In this document: positions 52,943-62,254 of the stretch, piece after piece
Layout of the letters: the number at the start of each line of letters is the position of its first letter
Numbering within the stretch: the first letter of the stretch is position 1
Assembly (NCBI GenBank): GCA_011050675.1
Contig: DRFI01000002.1
Location: forward strand, 31,836 to 95,835
Direction of reading: 5' to 3'
DNA length: 64,000 nt
Origin: Maribacter sp.
Lineage (GTDB): Bacteria > Bacteroidota > Bacteroidia > Flavobacteriales > Flavobacteriaceae
Position numbers and translations under genes: made by a program
The notes under the pieces: model-generated
The model's input: the letters and a program-made list of their open reading frames with translations, nothing else
Databases searched by the model: none
Told to the model about the DNA's origin: nothing

Positions 52943-53175
52943 ACTTTAAAAATTTTCTTAAAAAAACTATTTATGTATCCTATTTAGGATTAGTGATTTG
53001 TTTTTTAATGTATTATAAATGAGTTTTTTATGATTATTTTTTAATAATAATTGTTGTAGAAATTTTTGTTAAAAAAAGCGAAAGGAATGAAGGCGAATAG
53101 ATTGTTCTATGCAAAATGATAGACATAAAATTTGAAATAGAGCCTGAGTGATTTTAAAACTGAATATTTCTTTAT

Positions 53176-55572
53176 CTACGGCAATTTTCTACCGATGAAG
53201 TTGGTCATAATAGTGGTGAAAATTACAATGCTGATAGAGCTTAATGGCATTAGAATCGCCGCAATAACAGGTTCAAGTTGTCCTGTTACCGCAAAATACA
53301 ATCCTACACAATTGTATAGTAAAGAGAGCATGAAGCTCATTTTTATGATTCGTATAGCTTTCTTAGAAGCCAAAATATAACTGTACAATTGCTGAAATTT
53401 TGTAGCATCTAATATAGCATCGCAGGCAGGGGAGAAGACATTAATATTTTCAGATATGGCGATACCTACATTACTTTGTGCCAGTGCGCCTGCATCGTTT
53501 AATCCGTCACCGACCATAAGCACTTTCTTGCCTTGATCTTGTAATGACTTTATGAACTCTAGTTTCGTTTCTGGTTTTTGATTAAAGTATAATGGCGTCA
53601 ATTTAGGTAGCAATGTTTCCAATCGTTCTTTTTCACCTTCATTGTCGCCAGAAAGTATTGCCAGGTTTAGGGTTTCTGACATGTTTTTAAAGACTGCAGA
53701 TAAACCCTCGCGATATTGGTTTTGAAATACATACCTACCTTTATAATCATTATTAGAACTGATATAGATAGACGTATCTAGCACATTATCTGTATTGGTT
53801 TTGCCAACAAAATTGGCAGAACCTATTTTCATACTTATGTCGTTTTTAGAACTTTCTAATCCCTTTCCAACATGCTCTTCATACTCGTCTAATGTTATGA
53901 TATTCTGTTCTTTAAGCAGATCATATAAAGATCTGCTTAAAGGGTGGTTAGAAGCTCTAATTGTATTTTTTAAAATAGACTCCTCTTCAGGGGTTAAAGG
54001 CATTCCTTCGTAGTGTGCCGTACTTTTTTGGGTAGTTGTAATGGTTCCTGTTTTATCAAAAATGGCAGTATCAATTTTAGCTAATTGTTCTATAGTCTGC
54101 GTGTTTTTGATGTAGAATTTTTTCTTCCCAAAAATGCGAAGCATATTCCCTAATGTAAATGGCGATGCTAATGCTATAGCACACGGGCAAGCAATTATTA
54201 AAACAGCAGTAAAAACATTCATTGCTTTAGATGGGTCGTAAAATAACCAAAATATAGTTGCTGTAAACGCAATGGAAAGTACTGCTATAGTAAAACGTTT
54301 ACCAATACTATCGGTTAGGTTTTGAAAAGAATTTGCCTTATCGGTTTTAAAAACGGCATTACCCCATAATTGGGTCAAATAACTTTGCGAGACAGATTTT
54401 AAAGCAATCATTTCGATAACGCCGTTTAGCTGCTTTCCTCCTGCAAATATCTGCTCACCAGTTTCTTTTAATACGGGTTCAGATTCTCCAGAAACAAAAC
54501 TGTAGTCTATTTGTGCATTTCCGTATACCAATGTACCGTCTACAGGAATCATTTCTTCGTTTCTTATCAGTATTCTATCACCTTTTACAATTTCCTGTAC
54601 TGGAACTGTTTCTTCTTTACCACTTGTATTTAATCTAGTAATAGCAATAGGGAAGTATGACTTATAATCTCGCTCAAAAGATAAAAAGCTGTAGGTTCTT
54701 TGTTGAAAGAATTTACCGAGCAAGAGAAAGAAAACCAATCCGGTTAGGGAGTCGAAAAAACCGCTACCTAAATCAAAGGCAATATCAAAAGTACTTCTTA
54801 GAAAAAGTACTAGAATACCTAATGCAATGGGTACATCTATATTTAAAAGTTTTGCACGTAGTCCTTTGTAGGCAGATACGAAATAATCCCAACCTGCATA
54901 GAAAACAACCGGTAAAGAGAAAAGGAACATCATCCATCTAAATAAGTCTTGATATTTATTCAGCCAATATTCACCACCCGATGCAGCACTTGATCCTAAA
55001 TCAAAATACTCGGGAAACGAAAGAAACATGACATTACCAAAAGCAAAACCGGCAACACCTAATTTATAAATGAGGCTTCTGTCTGCGACCTTCTTTTTAC
55101 CTTCGAAATCTTCTAAAGAAATATAAGGCTCATATCCAATCTTTGCTAAAAGTAACACTAAGTCTTTTAAGCTGAAATCTTCTTGCTTGTAGGTAATGCG
55201 TATTGTTTTCTTAGGGAAATCTACTTGAGAATTGGTAATGTGATTATTCAGCTTATTTAAATTCTCCAGAATCCAAATACAAGAACTACAATGTATAGTG
55301 GGTATGTAAAGGTTTATGATTTGAATGTTGCCATCGTTGAACTCTGTTAGTTTAGAAATGATTTCTTCGTTGTCCAGAAAATCATATTTTCCTTCAATTG
55401 CTTTTGGGGTAGTACCTGCCGCCCCTTGCAATTCATAATAATGAGACAAATCGTTACTTGAGAAAATCTCATATACGGTTTTACAACCAGTACAACAGAA
55501 CGATTTTTCGTCGAACGATATAAGTTGTCTTTCACAAGAATCACCGCAATGATAACAATTTGTAACCTTCAT
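53176..55572 (-). CDS. ccoI: CcoI copper-transporting P-type ATPase
   Basis: The 798-residue protein starts with a Cys-rich region (CYHCGDSC and CCTGCKTVYE), then an HMA domain with IHCSSCIW (about residues 92-98). Eight membrane helices, the CPC motif ACPCAIA, the phosphorylation site FDKTGT and the hinge MVGDGLNDAG are present. It pumps Cu for the CuB site of the cbb3 oxidase. It lies upstream of ccoS with a 296-base gap and its own promoter. It shares an intergenic Fnr-type site with the divergent Fnr gene. Confidence 0.95.
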   Translation of the reverse strand: MKVTNCYHCGDSCERQLISFDEKSFCCTGCKTVYEIFSSNDLSHYYELQGAAGTTPKAIEGKYDFLDNEEIISKLTEFNDGNIQIINLYIPTIHCSSCIWILENLNKLNNHITNSQVDFPKKTIRITYKQEDFSLKDLVLLLAKIGYEPYISLEDFEGKKKVADRSLIYKLGVAGFAFGNVMFLSFPEYFDLGSSAASGGEYWLNKYQDLFRWMMFLFSLPVVFYAGWDYFVSAYKGLRAKLLNIDVPIALGILVLFLRSTFDIAFDLGSGFFDSLTGLVFFLLLGKFFQQRTYSFLSFERDYKSYFPIAITRLNTSGKEETVPVQEIVKGDRILIRNEEMIPVDGTLVYGNAQIDYSFVSGESEPVLKETGEQIFAGGKQLNGVIEMIALKSVSQSYLTQLWGNAVFKTDKANSFQNLTDSIGKRFTIAVLSIAFTATIFWLFYDPSKAMNVFTAVLIIACPCAIALASPFTLGNMLRIFGKKKFYIKNTQTIEQLAKIDTAIFDKTGTITTTQKSTAHYEGMPLTPEEESILKNTIRASNHPLSRSLYDLLKEQNIITLDEYEEHVGKGLESSKNDISMKIGSANFVGKTNTDNVLDTSIYISSNNDYKGRYVFQNQYREGLSAVFKNMSETLNLAILSGDNEGEKERLETLLPKLTPLYFNQKPETKLEFIKSLQDQGKKVLMVGDGLNDAGALAQSNVGIAISENINVFSPACDAILDATKFQQLYSYILASKKAIRIIKMSFMLSLLYNCVGLYFAVTGQLEPVIAAILMPLSSISIVIFTTIMTNFIGRKLP

Positions 55573-55594
55573 AATTATAAACTAATAGGTATGG

Positions 55595-55668
55595 CAAAGG
55601 TGAAAATCAAACACATTCTAAAACATGATAATTGTCAGTTTTTACAATTATTAGCTTGTTTAATTTTG
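55595..55668. promoter_or_regulatory. Shared Fnr-type site between ccoI and the Fnr gene
   Basis: TGA-TAATTG-TCA at 55626-55637 (centre 55631.5). The plus strand has a perfect -7 box TAATTTTG at 55661-55668, and the minus strand has CACCTTTG starting at 55602; both start 29.5 bases from the centre. One site may control both genes, including autocontrol of the regulator. Confidence 0.7.
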
Positions 55669-55690
55669 GAGAATATTAAATGATAAAGCC

Positions 55691-56380
55691 ATGGAACATA
55701 GATGTGAGAATTGTATTATACGACAGTTTAATTCACTCCGTGCATTAAATAAGGAGGAGTTAAAAAAAGTCTCAGATTCTAAAACATCTAAGAGAATAAA
55801 AAAGGGAGATGCCTTATTTATAGAAGGGCAGAAGCTCGATGGAGTCTTTTGTGTACGCAACGGGGTTTCTAAGTTATCTAAGTTGAGTAGCAATGGTAAA
55901 GAACAGATTGTAAAATTGACCAATAGAGGAGAGATTATGGGGCAACGCTCTGTAATTGCAGAAGATTTTACCAATCTAAGTGCTACTGCTATTAGTGATA
56001 TGGAAGTATGTTTTATACCAAAAGAAGTCATCTCTAATATCTTAAATACTAATCCTTATTTTTCATTAGAGGTGCTTAGGCATATGGCTCATGACTTAAA
56101 AGAAGCCGATGATGTTATTGTTAATATGTCTCAGAAAACCGTAAAGCAGCGATTGGCAGAAGCTTTTATTTATTTGAAGAATAATTATGGGGAGGATGAA
56201 AACGGATTTATTTCTTTGACATTAAGCAGAGATGATTATGCAAATATTGTAGGGGCGGCAACTGAGTCTCTAATTCGTATGATTTCTGAATTCAAGAAAA
56301 AAGGACTTATTAAAACTGAGGGTAAGAAAATTGGAATAGTGCAGGAGTGTACGTTGCAAGAACTTGCCGACGGATTTTAA
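55691..56380 (+). CDS. Fnr-type Crp/Fnr-family regulator with three of four cluster cysteines
   Basis: The 229-residue protein has an N-terminal CENC (Cys5, Cys8) and Cys107 in VCFIPKE, which align with E. coli Fnr Cys20, Cys23 and Cys122. The fourth ligand, Cys29, falls on Asn14 here. The sensory domain, dimer helix and winged helix follow. The recognition helix reads TESLIR, with Glu192 and Arg196 matching Fnr Glu209 and Arg213, the residues that read TTGA. This fits the TGA-N6-TCA sites in front of hemN, nos, cco and this gene. It probably senses O2, though the cluster may differ from the classic one. Confidence 0.87.
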   Translation: MEHRCENCIIRQFNSLRALNKEELKKVSDSKTSKRIKKGDALFIEGQKLDGVFCVRNGVSKLSKLSSNGKEQIVKLTNRGEIMGQRSVIAEDFTNLSATAISDMEVCFIPKEVISNILNTNPYFSLEVLRHMAHDLKEADDVIVNMSQKTVKQRLAEAFIYLKNNYGEDENGFISLTLSRDDYANIVGAATESLIRMISEFKKKGLIKTEGKKIGIVQECTLQELADGF

Positions 56381-56394
56381 ATAATTTACTATTC

Positions 56395-56437
56395 TGATAA
56401 ATGTCATAGTTTCAGTTATATAGGGAGCCTACATTTA
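56395..56437 (+). promoter_or_regulatory. Fnr-type site and -7 box for the second Usp gene
   Basis: TGA-TAAATG-TCA at 56395-56406 (centre 56400.5) precedes a -7-like box TACATTTA at 56430-56437, 29.5 bases from the centre. A further inverted repeat ATCAT-CAA-ATGAT is at 56437-56449. Confidence 0.65.
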
Positions 56438-56460
56438 TCATCAAATGATTTTCCTCATTT

Positions 56461-57333
56461 ATGAGAAATATATTGATACCAACCGATTTTTCAACTGCCG
56501 CTTTGAACGCCACCAAGTATGCATTGCAACTTTTTGCGGAATCTAGTTGCGTGTTTCACTTTCTTAATGCGTATACACCAGAATTATTTAGTAATCGTTT
56601 AATGGCGGGTAGAATAGCTGAAACTTCTAAAACGTGTTCTGCGCAAATAGCGTCAGAAAAAGGGCTAAAAAAAACAATTAGTAGCATTAAAAAAGAGTAC
56701 AAGAATCCGCTTCATACATATAAGTCGATTTCAACTTTTTCTATGTTAATAGACAAGGTAAATGAAGTGGTTGAAGAACAGCATATAGATTTTGTTGTTA
56801 TGAGTGCCAGTGGTGGCGCAGATGATAATTCCATTTTTTTAGGAAGAAATACAATTCGAATTTTAAATAATGTAGACCAATGCCCCGTGTTAGTAATACC
56901 TGCAGAGGCTCAGTTTCAATACTTAAATAGTGTTTCATTAATATCGGAGCACAATCATTTATTCAATACTGATGAATTAAGCCCAGTGGCAAACCTGGCA
57001 AAGGATTTTAATTGCTCGGTTGAAATTGCAAGCTTGCAAAATACAGCTTCACAAAGATCCGATTTACAACAATTAAATCATGTAACTATAGGTAATTCAC
57101 TACGAGATACACCCTATAATTTCCATACGCTAAATTTGGAAACTACCTTAACAACTACTTTAAAAAAGTATACTGATCAAACTAATTTCCAATTAATTGT
57201 CCTTCCCAACGGAACTAATAGTTATTTAAGAAATTTGTGTAATGATTTTATTGTAGCTAAGTCTACATTTTGCTGTAACCTGCCTATTTTATCATTGCAA
57301 TTGAGCGAGAATAATATAAGTGTAAGTCGGTAA
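56461..57333 (+). CDS. Tandem universal stress protein (Usp)
   Basis: The 290-residue protein has a well-formed first Usp domain (about 1-150, with ILIPTDFSTAALNATKYAL, cited by ILIPTDFS, and SASGGADDNSIFLGRNT as the nucleotide loop). The second half is degenerate but has LIVLPNGTNSYLRN. It lies 80 bases downstream of the Fnr-type regulator and has its own Fnr-type site. It is distantly related to the Usp at 35824. Likely a low-oxygen stress protein. Confidence 0.82.
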   Translation: MRNILIPTDFSTAALNATKYALQLFAESSCVFHFLNAYTPELFSNRLMAGRIAETSKTCSAQIASEKGLKKTISSIKKEYKNPLHTYKSISTFSMLIDKVNEVVEEQHIDFVVMSASGGADDNSIFLGRNTIRILNNVDQCPVLVIPAEAQFQYLNSVSLISEHNHLFNTDELSPVANLAKDFNCSVEIASLQNTASQRSDLQQLNHVTIGNSLRDTPYNFHTLNLETTLTTTLKKYTDQTNFQLIVLPNGTNSYLRNLCNDFIVAKSTFCCNLPILSLQLSENNISVSR

Positions 57334-57462
57334 ATAATAGTCGAAAAAGACTTTTGATGTAGCTAGAATCACAAAATTTCACATATTACTTCGTACAATG
57401 GGTAATCCTATCGGTTTATTCTAAATATCTTTAACACCAAATAAACCTTAATACATACTAAA

Positions 57463-58140
57463 GTGAGCGCGGTAAACGAGAAAAAAGTAGCAGCATTAGA
57501 AGCTGTAAAATATATTAAATCAGGAATGACAATTGGTTTAGGTACCGGTTCTACAGCATTTTTTATGATTGAGGCTATTGGTGAAATGGTTAAGAACGGT
57601 CTGGAGATAAAAGCTGTTGCAACATCTGTAGATACTGAAAAATTAGCCACTAAACTGGGTATAAATGTAATTACGTTAGCAGAGGCAAAAAGGCTAGATA
57701 TTACAATTGATGGTGCAGATGAGGTTGATGAAGACTTTCAATTGATTAAAGGTGGCGGCGGCGCTTTGTTACGAGAAAAGATAGTGGCACATAATACAGA
57801 TTTGAATATTATTATTGCAGATTCTTCTAAAAGTGTATCTCGCCTTGGTAAGTTTAAATTGCCCATAGAAACCATACCTTTTGCTACGCAGCTAATTATC
57901 AAAGAGCTTGGTGAAATGGGGCTTAAACCTGTTCAGCGCATGAATGGTAGTGAAGATTATAAAACCGATGAGAATAATGATATTGTAGATGTTGATATTT
58001 GGGATACCGATATTAAACTGACCGATTTAGAGCAACAATTAAAAACAATACCTGGCATTGTAGAAACCGGTTTGTTTTTGACATCTACCAATTTGGTTAT
58101 TATTGGCAAAGGAGAACAAGCAACTACAGCAAAAAAATAA
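57463..58140 (+). CDS. rpiA: Ribose-5-phosphate isomerase A
   Basis: The 225-residue protein begins at GTG 57463. It has the RpiA motifs GLGTGSTA (about residues 25-32), IDGADEVD (about 86-93) and KGGGGALLREK (about 100-110), where Asp and Lys/Glu serve catalysis. It interconverts ribose-5-phosphate and ribulose-5-phosphate. The VIT1/CCC1 gene follows after three bases. Transketolase and transaldolase are nearby, so a small pentose-phosphate neighbourhood exists. Confidence 0.95.
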   Translation: MSAVNEKKVAALEAVKYIKSGMTIGLGTGSTAFFMIEAIGEMVKNGLEIKAVATSVDTEKLATKLGINVITLAEAKRLDITIDGADEVDEDFQLIKGGGGALLREKIVAHNTDLNIIIADSSKSVSRLGKFKLPIETIPFATQLIIKELGEMGLKPVQRMNGSEDYKTDENNDIVDVDIWDTDIKLTDLEQQLKTIPGIVETGLFLTSTNLVIIGKGEQATTAKK

Positions 58141-58143
58141 ATT

Positions 58144-58833
58144 ATGCAAGACGAGAAACATTATGGTACTAGAAGCGGATGGTTACGGGCAGCTGTTTTA
58201 GGGGCTAATGATGGTATTTTGTCTACTGCAAGTTTGGTTATAGGTGTTGCAGCGGCAAGCACGACCAGAGAACCTATTATTTTAGCGGCCGTAGCAGGTT
58301 TGGTTGCCGGTGCCTTATCAATGGCTGCTGGTGAATATGTATCTGTAAGCTCACAAGAAGATTTAGAAAAAGCCGATCTAGCTCGAGAAATGAAAGAGCT
58401 AGAAGAAATGCCAGAGGAAGAACTCAAAGAACTGGCACAGATATACCAAGAACGTGGATTAGATGCTAATTTGGCATTGCAAGTAGCAGAGCAACTAACT
58501 GCTCATGATGCTTTGGGAGCCCATGCCAGAGATGAGTTGGGTATAAACGATATTACACAAGCGCAACCTTTATTGGCGGCATTATCATCTGGAGCATCTT
58601 TTGTTTTCGGCGGAATTTTACCTGTTCTCGTAGCCTATTTTGGTCCGCTTGAAAAGATGGAATATGTACAGTATGCTTTTGCTGTAGTATTCTTGGCAGT
58701 TTTAGGGGCAATTGCGGCTAAAGCAGGCGGTTCTAATATATGGAAGGCAGTACTAAGAATTAGTTTTTGGGGTACAGTAGCAATGGCGATCACGGCATTA
58801 ATTGGTCATCTGTTCGAGGTAAATGTAGCGTAA
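58144..58833 (+). CDS. VIT1/CCC1-family iron/manganese transporter
   Basis: The 229-residue protein has the VIT/CCC1 pattern: five membrane helices, the opening GWLRAAVLGANDGILSTASL (cited by GANDGI), GALSMAAGEYVSVSSQ, and a cytoplasmic metal-binding segment rich in Glu (about 75-105, LEEMPEEELKELA). The family moves Fe2+ or Mn2+ out of the cytosol. It is co-transcribed with rpiA. Its stop codon directly abuts the stop of the convergent hydrolase gene. Confidence 0.88.
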   Translation: MQDEKHYGTRSGWLRAAVLGANDGILSTASLVIGVAAASTTREPIILAAVAGLVAGALSMAAGEYVSVSSQEDLEKADLAREMKELEEMPEEELKELAQIYQERGLDANLALQVAEQLTAHDALGAHARDELGINDITQAQPLLAALSSGASFVFGGILPVLVAYFGPLEKMEYVQYAFAVVFLAVLGAIAAKAGGSNIWKAVLRISFWGTVAMAITALIGHLFEVNVA

Positions 58834-59766
58834 TTACTTTTTGTTTTCTGGAGCAGCTATCTCGTTGAATTCTTGTTTTGAAAAATCACCTCTTAAGACA
58901 TCCTTTAAAAAATTACTTATCAATTCTGGAAAATCAAAACCGAAGGAAGCCCATTCGTGTCCACCATTTTCGTTATAAAACAAGCTAAAGTTTCCACCAA
59001 TATCAGATAAACGTTCGGCAATAGCTTTAGGTCCGTTTATACGCAGATATCCTGTTTTGTCCGAACTACAAAACCGATGCGGGTTGGTGTCAATTGGAAC
59101 AATAGAATCTTTAACACCGTGGAGAAATAGTAGTGGTATTTTATTACTTTTATCAATATAATTCTCGTCTAAAACCGCACCCGATAAAGAAACCGCTCCG
59201 GCTACTTCAGCATTAGGGTAGGGTAAATTTTTAAAGCGATAGTCGTAACGCATGAACTGAAAATTTAAAATGGTTTCAGCACCGGCACTGCTTCCTATTA
59301 AGAATATTTTAGTAGGGTCTGCCTTAAAGGGCAATGAATCTTTCGTTAAGTAATTAATAGCCTTAGAAAGGTCTGCAACCGCTTCGACGTAGGTATCAAT
59401 TTTAATAGAAGCGGGGCAGTCGCACCCAAAAGATTTTCCTTTTCTAGATAATCGGTAATTAATAGAAGCCACATTAAATCCCTGTTTAGCTAAATACGTA
59501 CTCAATCTTTTTTCATCACCACCATTTCGTTGTCCGGCTGTAAATCCGCCACCATGTACTAAAACAACAGTAGGTTTTAATTCTAGGGTAGTAGAGGGTA
59601 TGTTATAAAAATCTAGCTGTAAGGTATCGGCATAATTATAGGTTTTCATCTGTACGGCATTGGGCGTGTTCTTTGAGCCTTGACCAAACGTGGAGTTCCA
59701 AATTAAAAAAGAACCGATAAAGACGATGTATTTACAAAATAGAGAGAAAGATATTTTCGAAATCAT
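58834..59766 (-). CDS. Exported alpha/beta hydrolase (esterase/lipase-like)
   Basis: The protein of about 310 residues has a signal peptide if translation starts at ATG 59766 (MISKISFSLF... ending STFGQ); a longer frame upstream adds 50 non-conserved residues. Motifs are VHGGGF for the oxyanion hole, GSSAGAET with the nucleophile Ser, HGVKDSIV with an Asp, and NGGHEW with His. This matches the BD-FAE/acetyl-esterase type of alpha/beta hydrolase. Substrate unknown. It is convergent with the VIT1/CCC1 gene with no bases between the stop codons. Confidence 0.82.
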   Translation of the reverse strand: MISKISFSLFCKYIVFIGSFLIWNSTFGQGSKNTPNAVQMKTYNYADTLQLDFYNIPSTTLELKPTVVLVHGGGFTAGQRNGGDEKRLSTYLAKQGFNVASINYRLSRKGKSFGCDCPASIKIDTYVEAVADLSKAINYLTKDSLPFKADPTKIFLIGSSAGAETILNFQFMRYDYRFKNLPYPNAEVAGAVSLSGAVLDENYIDKSNKIPLLFLHGVKDSIVPIDTNPHRFCSSDKTGYLRINGPKAIAERLSDIGGNFSLFYNENGGHEWASFGFDFPELISNFLKDVLRGDFSKQEFNEIAAPENKK

Positions 59767-60168
59767 ATGGGGTTGTGTAGCATTAAAGAGGGTAACCGAG
59801 GTTAAACAGAATAAGACTAAATCGTTAAATATTAAGTATTCAATGGGCTTTAGATTATAAACACTCGCTTGTCGCATTTTATCATCAATCTTGTGTCTAT
59901 TGTATGATAAGGGCAAATGTACTACGTAAGTGGCTTACTTATAGTAATTAAAGGGCTAATGTGAAGAAAAGCATTGAAAAGATTATTTTCGAAAACCCTT
60001 TCGAAAGAGTACATATGATAACCCATAGGTGATCTAGCGTTTAATACTTGAATACTACAGAATTATGTTGGGCAAATTATTTTAATTAGCGCCCGATATA
60101 AAGTATCTTTGAAGAGATATTAGAAGTTTTAAAGTAAACACGAACCTGAAAAATAATCTAAAAATATA
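59767..60168. other. Intergenic region between hydrolase and transketolase
   Basis: It holds two self-complementary elements, TTTTCGAAAA (59986-59995) and CTTTCGAAAG (59998-60007), and a likely -7 box TATCTTTG at 60104-60111 for the transketolase gene. Neither regulator palindrome type is present. I see no small gene. Confidence 0.5.
60104..60111 (+). promoter_or_regulatory. Probable -7 box for transketolase
   Basis: TATCTTTG fully matches TAnnTTTG and lies about 57 bases before the ATG. No clear -33 TTG is at the expected distance. Confidence 0.4.
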
Positions 60169-62199
60169 ATGAACAAGGAACTAGATCAATTAGCAGCCGA
60201 TAATATAAGGGCATTAGCTGTAGCGATGGTAGAAAAGGCAAACTCTGGACATCCAGGTGGGCCAATGGGAGGCGCAGACTACATGCACATTTTATATTCT
60301 GAATTTTTCAACTATGATCCTTCTGATATGAAATGGCCATTCCGTGACCGTTTTTTCATGGATGCTGGTCACTTATCAACATTAATGTACGGGCAATATT
60401 ACCTATTGGGTAATTATGAAAAGAATGATGTTGCTAATTTTAGACAATGGGGTTCGGTAACACCGGGTCACCCAGAGGTTGATGTAGCAAGAGGTATAGA
60501 AAACACATCTGGTCCATTAGGTCAAGGGCATACTATGGGAGTTGGTGCAGCAGTAGCGGCTAATTTCTTAAAAGCTCGTTTTGGAGATTGGATGAACCAT
60601 AAGATATATGGTTTTATTTCTGATGGTGGTGTACAAGAAGAAATTTCTCAAGGTGCAGGTAGAATAGCTGGTCACTTAGGCTTGAGCAACTTTATCATGT
60701 TCTACGATTCTAACGATGTTCAATTATCATCTAAAACAGATGAGGTTACTTCAGAGAATACGGCAATGAAATATGAAGCATGGGGATGGAAAGTAGTTAC
60801 TATCGACGGCCATGATCATGATCAAATAAGAAAAGCATTAACAGATGCCAATGCAGAAACAGAAAAGCCAACCTTAATTATCGGTCAAACGATTATGGGT
60901 AAAGGTTGTGTAACTGCAGATGGTACTCCGTACGAAGGGTATACGGAATTGCATGGTAAGCCAATTGGCGATACAGGTGCAGATTATGAAAAGACCTTAG
61001 TAAACTTAGGTGCAGATGTAGCGAATCCTTTCGATATATACGCTAAAGTAGAAGAGTATTACGAAGGTATTATCAATAGAAAAAAAGATCAAGCTCAGGC
61101 TAAGAAAAGAGAAATCGATGCATGGCGTTCAGAGAATGCCGATTTATCTGCAAAATTAGATGGTTTCTTAGAAGGTAAATTACCTAACCTAGACTTCAGT
61201 TCTATCGAGCAAAAAGAAGGTCAGGCAACAAGAGCGGCATCATCTAACGTTTTGGCATATTTAGCGCAGAATGTAGAGAACATGATCGTATCATCTGCCG
61301 ATTTATCTAACAGTGATAAGACAGACGGTTTCTTAAAGAAAACACACATTTTAAAGAAAGGTGATTTCTCTGGAGCCTTCTTACAAGCAGGTGTAGCAGA
61401 ATTAACAATGGCGACCATGGCAAATGGTATTGCATTGCACGGTGGGGTTATGGCAGTAGTTGCAACCTTCTTCGTATTTTCTGATTATATGAAACCAGCT
61501 ATTCGTTTAAGTTGTATTCAAGAATTACCGGTTAAGTTTGTTTGGACACATGATGCCTTTAGAGTAGGTGAGGACGGACCAACACACCAACCAATAGAGC
61601 AAGAAGCTCAAATACGTTTGTTAGAGAAATTAAAGAACCATAGCCACGAGCAAAGTTTCGTAGCATTGCGTCCTGCAGATTCTCAAGAAACAAATGTAGC
61701 TTGGAAAATGGCAATGGAAAACCAAAAAACACCGACCGGACTTATTTTATCTCGTCAAGGGATAAAAGATCTTCCTGCGAAAAGTGGTAACCGTTACGAA
61801 GAAGCCTTAGGAGCTGAAAAAGGAGGATACTTAATTCAAGAAGTAGCCGATCCAGATGTGATTTTGATTGCTAATGGTTCTGAAGTTGCAACTTTGGTAG
61901 CAGCGACTAAATTGTTAGAAGAGAAAGAAGGTTTAAAAGTGAATATCGCTTCTATACCATCAGAAGGTATTTTTAGACAACAGTCTGAAGCTTACCAAGA
62001 AAAAGTAATTCCGCCGAACAAGCCAGTTTTCGGACTTACAGCAGGTCTTCCTGTAAACTTGGAAGGTTTAGCAGGAGCTAACGGAAAAGTGTTCGGTTTA
62101 GAGCATTTTGGTTATTCTGCACCAGCAACCGTATTGGATGAGAAATTCGGATTCACCGGAGATCAAGTATACCAACAAGTAGTAGATTTTTTAAAGTAA
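60169..62199 (+). CDS. tkt: Transketolase
   Basis: The 676-residue protein is full length. It has the thiamine diphosphate site (FISDGGVQEEISQGAGRIAG, cited by SDGGVQEEIS; GHDHDQI), the substrate residues in ANSGHPGGPMG near the N-terminus, and the DAFRVGEDGPTHQPIEQ region of the transketolase pyrimidine domain. It moves two-carbon units between sugar phosphates in the non-oxidative pentose phosphate pathway. Transaldolase follows after 55 bases with a hairpin in the gap. Confidence 0.97.
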   Translation: MNKELDQLAADNIRALAVAMVEKANSGHPGGPMGGADYMHILYSEFFNYDPSDMKWPFRDRFFMDAGHLSTLMYGQYYLLGNYEKNDVANFRQWGSVTPGHPEVDVARGIENTSGPLGQGHTMGVGAAVAANFLKARFGDWMNHKIYGFISDGGVQEEISQGAGRIAGHLGLSNFIMFYDSNDVQLSSKTDEVTSENTAMKYEAWGWKVVTIDGHDHDQIRKALTDANAETEKPTLIIGQTIMGKGCVTADGTPYEGYTELHGKPIGDTGADYEKTLVNLGADVANPFDIYAKVEEYYEGIINRKKDQAQAKKREIDAWRSENADLSAKLDGFLEGKLPNLDFSSIEQKEGQATRAASSNVLAYLAQNVENMIVSSADLSNSDKTDGFLKKTHILKKGDFSGAFLQAGVAELTMATMANGIALHGGVMAVVATFFVFSDYMKPAIRLSCIQELPVKFVWTHDAFRVGEDGPTHQPIEQEAQIRLLEKLKNHSHEQSFVALRPADSQETNVAWKMAMENQKTPTGLILSRQGIKDLPAKSGNRYEEALGAEKGGYLIQEVADPDVILIANGSEVATLVAATKLLEEKEGLKVNIASIPSEGIFRQQSEAYQEKVIPPNKPVFGLTAGLPVNLEGLAGANGKVFGLEHFGYSAPATVLDEKFGFTGDQVYQQVVDFLK

Positions 62200-62203
62200 A
62201 TAA

Positions 62204-62225
62204 TCTTTAGGGTTAGCCCTAAAGA
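62204..62225 (+). terminator. Hairpin between transketolase and transaldolase
   Basis: TCTTTAGGG (62204-62212), loop TTAG and CCCTAAAGA (62217-62225) form a 9-bp stem without a T-run. It is more likely an mRNA-processing or attenuation element than a full terminator. Confidence 0.45.
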
Positions 62226-62254
62226 CATTCATAATAAATTTAAAATAAGACAAG

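Noticed and set aside
52943..53175. AT-rich gap between ccoI and ccoS, checked for a small gene
   Set aside because: Only frames of a few codons are present, and no motif or promoter points to a product.
59767..59916. Longer 5' end of the hydrolase gene
   Set aside because: The ATG at 59766 opens directly into a signal peptide; the upstream residues do not.
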